Shown here: in pieces, positions 58,054 through 64,000 of the stretch | Layout of the letters: each line of letters opens with the position of its first letter | Numbering within the stretch: the first letter of the stretch is position 1 | Assembly: GCA_032127875.1 (NCBI GenBank) | Contig: JAQBHI010000108.1 | Coordinates: 1 to 64,000, forward strand | Direction of reading: 5' to 3' | Source of the DNA: CADEEV01 sp032127875 | GTDB taxonomy: Bacteria; Acidobacteriota; Vicinamibacteria; Fen-336 | Length of the DNA: 64,000 nt | Notes under the pieces: model-generated | Databases searched by the model: none | Seen by the model: only the letters and a program-made list of their open reading frames with translations | What the model was told of the DNA's origin: nothing | Translations under genes and position numbers: made by a program

Positions 58054-60509
58054 GCCGCCTCGCGCTTGTAGTGGCAGGTTTCGTTGCCGCAGAAGACGAC
58101 CTTGCCCTCCTTCTTCGTTTCCTTCTCCAGCAGGTAGGGCCGCCCACAGTCAGGGCAGGGCTCAGGAATGGGCCGGTGGTACGCGGTGAACTTGCACTCG
58201 GGATAGCGCCGGCAGCCGTAGAAGCTGCGACCCCAACGCCCCTTGCGCTCGACCACCTGGCCCTGGTTGCACTCCGGGCACAGCAGGCCGATCTCCTTGG
58301 CCTCTTTCTTCTTGATGTACTTGCAGGTCGGGTAGTTGCTGCAGGCAATGAAGGGTCCGAAGCGGCCCCGCCGCCACATCAGGTCGTTGCCGCACTCGGG
58401 ACACTTCTCGTCGATCGGCGCGAGTTGCTCGACCTGGAGCTTGCCGTCCGACCCACGGACCAGGCGCTTGGTGGTCTTGCACTCGGGATAAAGGCTGCAC
58501 GCGAGGAAAGCGCCGAAGCGGCCCTTGCGCAGCACCATCGGCTGGCCGTCCTTCGCGCAGATCTCCTTGGCTACGTCTTCGTGGAGCTCGAGCGTATCGG
58601 TGCCCTCGCCCCCGGCGAGCTGGCGGGTGTTCTTGCACTCAGGGTAGTTCGAGCAGGCGAGGAACTTTCCGTAGCGGCCCCATTTGATGACCATCGGGGA
58701 GCCGCACTTGTCGCAGACCTCATCGGTCTTCTCCTCCATCGCCTTGACGTCCTTCATCTGCTTGGAGGCGAGTTTCAGGTCCTTCTCGAACTTCTTCCAG
58801 AACTGCGAGAGGGTGTTGAGGAGGTTGTCCTTGCCTTCCTCGATCTCGTCGAGCTCCTTCTCGATCTCGGCGGTGTAGCCGACATTCATGATGTCCTGGA
58901 AGTGCTCGACGAGCAGGTCGGTGACGAGGAAACCGAGCTCGGTGGGGTAGAGCTTTGCGTCGCGCTTCTCCATGTATTCGCGCGCCTCGATAGTCGCGAT
59001 GATCGAGGCGTAGGTGGAGGGCCTGCCGATGCCGTTTTCTTCCAGCTCTTTCACGAGGCTCGCCTCGGAAAAGCGCGGCGGCGGCTGCGTGAAGTGCTGG
59101 TCCGTGTCGAGCTTGCCCAGCTTCAGGATGTCGCCCTCGGCGAGTTGCGGGAGCTGGGCGCCGGCTTCCTCGGGGGCCGTGTCGTCGGCCTGGGCTGCGA
59201 CGCTCTCGTCCCTGGGTTTTTCCGGGCGGCGCTCGTCGGGGCTCTCTTCGTAGACCGCCAGGAAGCCCTTGAACTTGAGCGTCGAACCCTTGGCGCGAAG
59301 CAGGTACGCGGCCGCTTCGATGTCCACGATCGTCTCGTCGTACACGGCCGGCTTCATCTGCGAAGCAACGAAGCGGTTCCAGATCAGGCGGTAAAGCGCC
59401 AGCTCGTCCTTGCCGATGAAGCGCTTCACCGACTCGGGATCGCGGTCGAGATAGGTGGGGCGGATCGCCTCGTGGGCGTCCTGGGCGTCCTTCTTGGTCT
59501 TGTAGAAGATCGGCTGCTCTGGGACGTGCTCGGCGCCGTACAGCGACTCGATGCGGCTGCGAACGGCGCTGAGCGCATCGTCGGAGACGCGTGTCGAGTC
59601 GGTTCTCATGTAGGTGATGAGACCGACGCTGCCCTCGCCGCCCAGTTCCATGCCCTCGTACAGGCGCTGCGCTACCTGCATCGTCTTCTTGACCGAGAAG
59701 CGCAGCTTCTTGAAGGCCTCCTGCTGCAGCTTCGAGGTGATGAAGGGAGGCACGGGGAAGCGACGGCGCTCCTTAGCCTGGATCCTCTGGACGCTGAAGC
59801 TCGCCGCTTCGAGATCCTTGCGGACGACCGCTGCCTCCTCGCCGTTACTGATCTCCAGGTTCTTGCCGTTCTTCTTGACTAGGTTGGCCGGGAAGGCTGG
59901 CGGCTCCTTCGCCGCCAAGTGCGCCAGAACCGTCCAGTACTCCTCTGAGACAAAGGCCTTGATCTCGCGCTCGCGCTCACAGAGCAGCCGGAGGGCCACC
60001 GACTGGACGCGGCCCGCCGAGAGGCCACGACGAACCTTGTCCCACAGGATCGGGCTAACCTTGTAACCGACCAGACGATCGAGGATGCGGCGAGTCTGCT
60101 GAGCGTCGACCTTTTTCTGGTCGACTTCGACCGGATTCTCGAAAGCGGCCTGGACCGCTTTCTTCGTTATCTCGTTGAAAACCACGCGCCGGTACTTCTT
60201 CTTCGAGCGCCCCCCGAGCGCCTCGGAGAGATGCCAGCAGATCGCCTCGCCTTCGCGGTCTGGGTCCGCCGCGAGGAAGATTGCCTGGGCATCCTTGGCC
60301 GCGGCTTTGAGCTCGTCGAGGACTTTCTTGCGCGTCGGCAGGACCTCGTACTCCGCCGCGAAGCCCTTCTTCACGTCGACGCCCAGCGTCTTCTTGGGCA
60401 GATCGCGGACGTGGCCCATCGACGCCTTCACGACGAAATCGCTCCCGAGATACTTGTTGATCGTCTTGGCCTTGGCAGGCGATTCGACGATCACGAGGTT
60501 CTTCGCCAT
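58050..60509 (-). CDS. topA: DNA topoisomerase I
   Basis: An 819-residue type IA topoisomerase. The Toprim domain starts MAKNLVIVESPAKAKTINKY with ADPDREGEAICWHL as the metal-binding acidic triad. The gate domains include RRGLSAGRVQSVALRLLC and GLITYMRTDSTRVSD, whose Tyr (near residue 300) cleaves DNA. Four or five C-terminal zinc ribbons follow (CDKCGSPMVIKWGRYGKF, CPECGNDLMWRRGRFG, CPECNQGQV and CPDCGRPYLLE). It relaxes negative supercoils. It lies between dprA and trmFO, as in many bacteria. Confidence 0.96.
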   Translation of the reverse strand: MAKNLVIVESPAKAKTINKYLGSDFVVKASMGHVRDLPKKTLGVDVKKGFAAEYEVLPTRKKVLDELKAAAKDAQAIFLAADPDREGEAICWHLSEALGGRSKKKYRRVVFNEITKKAVQAAFENPVEVDQKKVDAQQTRRILDRLVGYKVSPILWDKVRRGLSAGRVQSVALRLLCEREREIKAFVSEEYWTVLAHLAAKEPPAFPANLVKKNGKNLEISNGEEAAVVRKDLEAASFSVQRIQAKERRRFPVPPFITSKLQQEAFKKLRFSVKKTMQVAQRLYEGMELGGEGSVGLITYMRTDSTRVSDDALSAVRSRIESLYGAEHVPEQPIFYKTKKDAQDAHEAIRPTYLDRDPESVKRFIGKDELALYRLIWNRFVASQMKPAVYDETIVDIEAAAYLLRAKGSTLKFKGFLAVYEESPDERRPEKPRDESVAAQADDTAPEEAGAQLPQLAEGDILKLGKLDTDQHFTQPPPRFSEASLVKELEENGIGRPSTYASIIATIEAREYMEKRDAKLYPTELGFLVTDLLVEHFQDIMNVGYTAEIEKELDEIEEGKDNLLNTLSQFWKKFEKDLKLASKQMKDVKAMEEKTDEVCDKCGSPMVIKWGRYGKFLACSNYPECKNTRQLAGGEGTDTLELHEDVAKEICAKDGQPMVLRKGRFGAFLACSLYPECKTTKRLVRGSDGKLQVEQLAPIDEKCPECGNDLMWRRGRFGPFIACSNYPTCKYIKKKEAKEIGLLCPECNQGQVVERKGRWGRSFYGCRRYPECKFTAYHRPIPEPCPDCGRPYLLEKETKKEGKVVFCGNETCHYKREAA

Positions 60510-60519
60510 CGTCCCTACT

Positions 60520-61599
60520 TTAGACCGGGTTTCGAGCCCTGACGAAAAGCGCGCCGGGAAGGCGTCGCACTTTTGCCCCTATTTCGAGCTCGCTGAGGCG
60601 GGCCAGCAGCTCCGGCAGCGGCCGGCCGGATCGGGTCGCCAGATCTTCGAGGCTGACGGGCACATCGGGGCGCAAGGCGCCGAGAACAACGTCCTGCGAA
60701 GCCGCGAAGCGAATCGCGGACCCCTCGAGGCCGAGCTCGGCGGCGACGTCCGCGGCGTCCCGCACCAGCAGTGCGCCATCGCGGATGAGGGCGTTTGGCC
60801 CAAACGACCGCTCGTCGGACGGGTGGCCGGGAACGGCCATTACGTCGCGGCCTTCGTCGAGGGCCACGCGGGCCGTGATCAAAGCCCCGCTGCGGCGGGC
60901 CGCTTCGACCACGATCGTGGCCCGAGTCAGGCCGGCGATGATGCGGTTTCGGCGGGGAAAGTTGTCGGCGAGCGGCCTGACTCCGAGCGGGCATTCGGCG
61001 AGCACAGCGCCCCCGGCCGACACGATGGCGTCGGCCAGCCTGGTGTTCTCCTTCGGATAGATGTCATCCATGCCCCGACCCTGGATCGCGAGCGTCACGC
61101 CGCACGCATCGAGGGCCCCCTGATGCGCGGCCGTGTCGATGCCTCGCGCCAGGCCCGAGACGATCGTGGCGCCGGCGTCGGCCAGATCGCGCCCGAGGGC
61201 CCGGGCGAGCGCCACGCCATGCGGGGAGGCCCCTCGCGACCCAACGATCGCCACGGCAGGGATCTCCGGCCGGCAACCTTCGAGATTGCCACGGACGTAG
61301 AGGACGCTGGGCGGGTCGAAGACCTGACGCAGCAGGGCAGGATAGTCCGAATCGTCGAGCCCGACGAGGCGCAGGCCGAAGACCTCGGAGCGCAGCTGCT
61401 CCGCTTCGGCGGCCCGCGCCGCCTCGCCGCTGCGCAGGCGCTCGATCGACTCGGGAGGCAGAATGCCGCGTGCCGCGGCGGGCCGCTCTGCCAGTGCGCT
61501 AAGCGGCCCCAGAGCGCGAAGCTCGAGCATCTTCCGTGGCCCCACGTCGGGGAGAAGGGCGAAGGTCAGCAATTCGAAGGGTGTGTCCAAGGCTCTCAT
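60520..61599 (-). CDS. dprA: DNA-protecting protein DprA (Smf)
   Basis: The 359-residue protein has a SAM-like start (DTPFELLTFALLPDVGPRKM), a Rossmann domain with VGSRGASPHGVALARALG, GATIVSGLARGIDTAAHQGAL, GRGMDDIYPKENTRLA and FPRRNRIIAGLTRATIVVEA, and a C-terminal winged-helix-like domain (about residues 300-359). DprA loads RecA onto incoming single-stranded DNA in natural transformation. AGGAG lies upstream of ATG 61599, and topA starts 10 nt after the dprA stop. It implies capacity for DNA uptake but no competence pilus genes are in the window. Confidence 0.93.
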   Translation of the reverse strand: MRALDTPFELLTFALLPDVGPRKMLELRALGPLSALAERPAAARGILPPESIERLRSGEAARAAEAEQLRSEVFGLRLVGLDDSDYPALLRQVFDPPSVLYVRGNLEGCRPEIPAVAIVGSRGASPHGVALARALGRDLADAGATIVSGLARGIDTAAHQGALDACGVTLAIQGRGMDDIYPKENTRLADAIVSAGGAVLAECPLGVRPLADNFPRRNRIIAGLTRATIVVEAARRSGALITARVALDEGRDVMAVPGHPSDERSFGPNALIRDGALLVRDAADVAAELGLEGSAIRFAASQDVVLGALRPDVPVSLEDLATRSGRPLPELLARLSELEIGAKVRRLPGALFVRARNPV

Positions 61600-61847
61600 G
61601 GGGCTCCTGACGGGGCGGGGAGAGCGCCTCGGAAAAAAGAGGCCCCATTTTAAGGGCAGGGCCCTGCCTGCCGAGGTCCAAGCCTGTCACATCGGGGGCA
61701 CAGCGGGCGTACCGCCTACGGGACACGGACCTCCGCCCAGGCCGCGCAAAGTGCGGCGCCTGCTGGCACGAGGCGCGTGGCACCAGCCTTGCTTTGGCAG
61801 GGGGTGGTCGATAAGATCGCAAACGTCCCTTGCTGTATGGAGAGCGC
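61600..61847. other. Divergent intergenic region dprA / TPR gene
   Basis: 248 bp without a gene. It contains a perfect 14-bp palindrome GGCAGGGCCCTGCC at 61655-61668, next to a minus-strand TAAAAT that could serve as the dprA -10, and a GCCTC...GAGGC hairpin (61626-61643) around an A6 run. The right half carries the promoter listed for the TPR gene. I see no tRNA or protein in the middle. Confidence 0.5.
61789..61817 (+). promoter_or_regulatory. Putative promoter of the TPR/lipoprotein operon
   Basis: TTGCTT (61789-61794) and TAAGAT (61812-61817) are separated by 17 bp; each is only a partial match (3 and 4 of 6). Transcription would start near 61824, leaving a 24-nt leader with GGAGAG before ATG 61848. 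Confidence 0.4.
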
Positions 61848-62204
61848 ATGAGATTCGCCGCCTCGCTTCTATCGTTCGTCCTGCTGGGCGGCGCCGCGAG
61901 CGCCCTGGCCTCGGTAGCCGACAAGGAGGTCCACTTCGGCACCGACGTCGCGAAGAAGGGCCTCTGGCAGGAAGCCCGCTTCCGTTTCGAGAAGGCCGTG
62001 CTGCTCGATCCGGAGAATGCCTCCGCCTTCAACAATCTGGCCGTGGCGCTCGAGCAGCAAGGGGAGTTCGACACGGCGCGCGAAATGTACGAAAAGGCCC
62101 TGGCGCTGAAACCGGGCAGCCTTCTCATCCAACAGAACTACGATCTATTTCGAGAGGCTGATGACAAGCGCAACCGGAAGGCGCGCAAGCTCAAGACCCC
62201 TTAG
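61848..62204 (+). CDS. Secreted small TPR protein
   Basis: A 118-residue protein from ATG 61848, with a GGAGAG ribosome binding site upstream. A signal peptide (ASLLSFVLLGGAASALA) is followed by about two tetratricopeptide motifs (LWQEARFRFEKAVLLDPENA, FNNLAVALEQQGEFDTA, YEKALALKPGSLLI) and a basic tail. TPR domains bind other proteins, here in the periplasm. The start six codons upstream has no ribosome binding site. It overlaps the following lipoprotein gene by 44 nt. Confidence 0.8.
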   Translation: MRFAASLLSFVLLGGAASALASVADKEVHFGTDVAKKGLWQEARFRFEKAVLLDPENASAFNNLAVALEQQGEFDTAREMYEKALALKPGSLLIQQNYDLFREADDKRNRKARKLKTP

Positions 62205-62940
62205 CGCCATGTGGCTTGCCGCGGCCCTTTCGGCGGGGGGCTGCGCGAGCTTCGTCGAGATCCCGATCGAAACACCGTTGCAGTCGAAGCTCGACGTCTC
62301 GCGCTTCAGGCGCGTGCTGGTGGCAGGCTTCATCACCGAACCGGGCGCCACGGACGTGGACCTTTCGTCCGAGACCTCGCGGTTGCTCCAGAACCAGCTC
62401 CGCTCAGTGTCAAAGCTGCAGGTGCTGGAGCCGGATCGGCCGCCGATCCACGACGCCCTCGACCGCATCAAGAGCACGCTGACGGAGGACGATCGTTGGA
62501 CCAAGCCCGCGCGTGAGCAGTTCCGCCTCGAATCCGACAAGATCCTTGGGGACGGCGAGTACTGGCGGAAGATCGGCGAGGAGTATCAAGACCCGCTGAT
62601 CGTGACGGGCCGGGTGTCCTTCGAGGAGCAAAGCCGCTCTGGCTTCCAGGCTGACGAGCGGGTCGTACGCGACCCCTCGACGAGCCGCGCCCGGCTGGTG
62701 CGTGGCAACCGCTTCCTCGAACGCAAGGCCTTCACGCTCTCCGCCGACTTCGTTTTCGTCGACGGCAAGACTGGCGAAACCCTGCATAAGGAGAAGTTCT
62801 CCGAAGAAGTCCTCTACAGCGAGGATCAGAAGGTCTCGCCGCTTTCCTCGTATTTCGAGCTGATGGACCGGCTGCTCCCTAACTTCCTCGGGGTGATCGC
62901 ACCCCAGAGGATCCGGGGCACGCGCGTCCTGCTGCCCTAG
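62161..62940 (+). CDS. Uncharacterised lipoprotein
   Basis: A 259-residue protein from ATG 62161. Its N-terminus SSRPLSAMWLAAALSAGGCA ends in a lipobox-like GGC, so the mature protein is probably a lipoprotein. The remainder is a beta-rich fold (VLVAGFITEPGATDVDLSSE, DPLIVTGRVSFEEQ and AFTLSADFVFVDGKTGE) resembling envelope proteins of the CsgG/LptE-like type without clear identity. A second start at 62209 would remove the basic n-region. It overlaps the TPR gene, and the large peptidase-like gene follows 12 nt later. Confidence 0.7.
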   Translation: MTSATGRRASSRPLSAMWLAAALSAGGCASFVEIPIETPLQSKLDVSRFRRVLVAGFITEPGATDVDLSSETSRLLQNQLRSVSKLQVLEPDRPPIHDALDRIKSTLTEDDRWTKPAREQFRLESDKILGDGEYWRKIGEEYQDPLIVTGRVSFEEQSRSGFQADERVVRDPSTSRARLVRGNRFLERKAFTLSADFVFVDGKTGETLHKEKFSEEVLYSEDQKVSPLSSYFELMDRLLPNFLGVIAPQRIRGTRVLLP

Positions 62941-62952
62941 GGTTAACGCGAA

Positions 62953-64000
62953 ATGAAGACGCGCCTGCTCATCCTCGGCTGGCTCCTGGCGCTCCTGCCG
63001 GGGGGCGCCGCCGAAGCCCAGTTCTTCCCGTACTTCGGCAAGAACAAGGTCAAATACGACACCTTCGCCTGGCGTATCTACAAGAGCCCGCATTTCGAGA
63101 TCTACTACTACCCCGAGTTCGAGCAGCACCTTGGCCGGATCGCCTCCTACGCTGAGAGTGGCTACCAGAAGATCTCGTCCGAGCTGAAGCACGAGGTGCC
63201 GTTCGCGATCCCGCTGGTGCTGTACAAGACCCACTCCGAGTTCGAGCAGACGAACCTCTTCCCCGGCTTCGTGCCCGAGGCCGCGCTGGCTTTCACCGAG
63301 CCGGTCCGGAACCGGATGGTAGTGCCGATCGATGAGCCGCCCGATCGGCTGCAGGGGCTGATCACCCACGAGCTGGCACACGTCTTCGAATTCGACCTAA
63401 TCCCGCGCAGCCTGTTCCAGCGCAGCGTGCCGCTGTGGGTCGACGAGGGCCTCGCCGACTACTTGCGCGGGCTGTGGGATCCGCTCGACCTGATGATGAT
63501 CCGCGAGGGGGCCGTCTCGGACCAGGTGCCGAAGATCTCGCGCAGCGAGTACCAGTCGCTGTCGGGACGCGAGGCCTACAACTTCGGCCACGCCGCCTTC
63601 GAGTTCATCGAGGCGCGCTACGGCAAGGAGGGCATCCGCCAGTTCCTGTACACCTGGCGCAAAAACGTGATCGGCGGCAGCCTGGACGACATTTACATGC
63701 AGGCCTTCCGTATCAAGCCCGAGGAGTTCGACGAGGCCTACGAGAAGTGGCTGAAGGAACGCTTCAAGCCGTTTCGCGACAAGCAGCGCCCAAGCGACTA
63801 CGGCAAGAACCTTTCCCCGAACCCGGAACGCACGCGCTACATCCAGGTCTTCGGCTTCGCGCCCTCGCCGTCGGGGGAGATGGTCGCCGCGCTCACCGGC
63901 AACCGCAGCGACGCCGAAGCCGACCTGGTATTGCTCTCGGCCAAGGACGGCGCGGTGATCAAGAACCTCACCTCGGGTTATACCAACCGCTACGAAGACA
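62953..64000 (+). CDS. Secreted MA-clan metallopeptidase-like protein (5' part)
   Basis: Runs off the right edge; about 349 codons are present. A signal peptide (LLILGWLLALLPGGAAEAQ) precedes a domain with HFEIYYYPEFEQH, LITHELAHVFEFD (zinc-binding HExxH) and VPLWVDEGLADYLRG, whose Glu would be the third ligand, 25 residues on, the gluzincin pattern. FGHAAFEFIEARYGKEGI continues the domain. The end of the window (FAPSPSGEMVAALTGNRSDA, VLLSAKDG) starts what looks like TolB-type beta-propeller repeats. Such peptidase-plus-propeller proteins occur in several Gram-negative phyla; the substrate is unknown. ATG 62953 follows the lipoprotein by 12 nt. Confidence 0.8.
   Translation, partial: MKTRLLILGWLLALLPGGAAEAQFFPYFGKNKVKYDTFAWRIYKSPHFEIYYYPEFEQHLGRIASYAESGYQKISSELKHEVPFAIPLVLYKTHSEFEQTNLFPGFVPEAALAFTEPVRNRMVVPIDEPPDRLQGLITHELAHVFEFDLIPRSLFQRSVPLWVDEGLADYLRGLWDPLDLMMIREGAVSDQVPKISRSEYQSLSGREAYNFGHAAFEFIEARYGKEGIRQFLYTWRKNVIGGSLDDIYMQAFRIKPEEFDEAYEKWLKERFKPFRDKQRPSDYGKNLSPNPERTRYIQVFGFAPSPSGEMVAALTGNRSDAEADLVLLSAKDGAVIKNLTSGYTNRYED

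Noticed and set aside
58071..59882. 603-codon plus-strand frame opposite topA
   Set aside because: Leu/Val/Asp-rich shadow of the topA codons.
61626..61643. GCCTC/GAGGC hairpin around an A6 run as a terminator
   Set aside because: It lies between divergent genes, so there is nothing to terminate, and no T run follows the stem on either strand.
1..64000. tRNA genes, rRNA genes, CRISPR arrays, insertion sequences and prophages
   Set aside because: No T-loop/cloverleaf signals, regularly spaced repeats, transposase or phage motifs were seen on reading both strands; a covariance-model scan would be the decisive check.

Overview
The window comes from a GC-rich, Gram-negative (two-membrane) bacterium. 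Outer-membrane assembly genes (an Omp85/BamA-TamA protein, TamB and a SurA-like protein), lipoprotein signals and a probable heptosyltransferase tail show the outer membrane. The dprA-topA-trmFO-xerC block, the Ku/LigD end-joining genes, a YpdA-type reductase, DUF502 and the sulfatase-like proteins would fit a deltaproteobacterium-like, Binatota/Methylomirabilota-like or Myxococcota-like soil or sediment lineage. I cannot place it further. No tRNA, rRNA, CRISPR array, prophage or transposase was seen.

Layout. (1) 1-7.6 kb: tail of a GT9 glycosyltransferase; Ku; a saccharopine-dehydrogenase-like reductase, a YpdA-like flavoprotein and LigD in one run; an SGNH hydrolase; a DUF72 protein. (2) 7.7-15 kb: a nonulosonic-acid (sialic/pseudaminic/legionaminic-type) operon with two different NeuB synthases, an SpsF-type cytidylyltransferase, a fused NeuA-PseG-like protein, an NAD-dependent epimerase and a Wzx-type flippase. 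A duplicated 80-bp hairpin repeat sits exactly at what was probably a GTGA stop/start overlap. (3) 15-19.5 kb: membrane protein, GT-C-like membrane protein, GtrB-like GT2 and DUF502. (4) 19.5-33.6 kb: a tightly coupled surface-polysaccharide operon with five GT4 glycosyltransferases, three related polytopic (GT-C-like) proteins, two methyltransferases and an FAD oxidoreductase. (5) 33.6-41 kb: two sulfatase-like proteins flanking a GT4 (minus strand), then a coiled-coil protein, two GT4s and an ALG5-like GT2 (plus strand). (6) 41-54 kb, minus strand: one long gene run, in transcription order an FN3 lipoprotein, FAH-family hydrolase, FmdB-like zinc ribbon, acyl-CoA carboxylase beta subunit (broken by two in-frame TAG codons), biotin carboxylase, biotin carrier, TamB, BamA/TamA and SurA-like. 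(7) 54-61.6 kb: a frameshifted four-helix membrane protein, anti-sigma factor, ECF sigma factor, then xerC, trmFO, topA and dprA. (8) 61.8-64 kb: a TPR protein, a lipoprotein and the start of a large secreted MA-clan peptidase-like protein.

The genes mainly serve cell-surface carbohydrate synthesis: sugar activation (nonulosonates), chain assembly (GT4, GT2 and GT-C enzymes), flipping, and outer-membrane biogenesis. DNA repair (Ku/LigD) and housekeeping functions flank them. Most genes are translationally coupled through ATGA/GTGA/TTGA overlaps, and several first genes look leaderless.

Points most worth a second look: the double-amber carboxylase beta gene, the hairpin repeat inserted at a stop/start junction, the three-member GT-C-like family with a movable beta-sandwich domain, and the NeuA half that lacks two conserved lysines.
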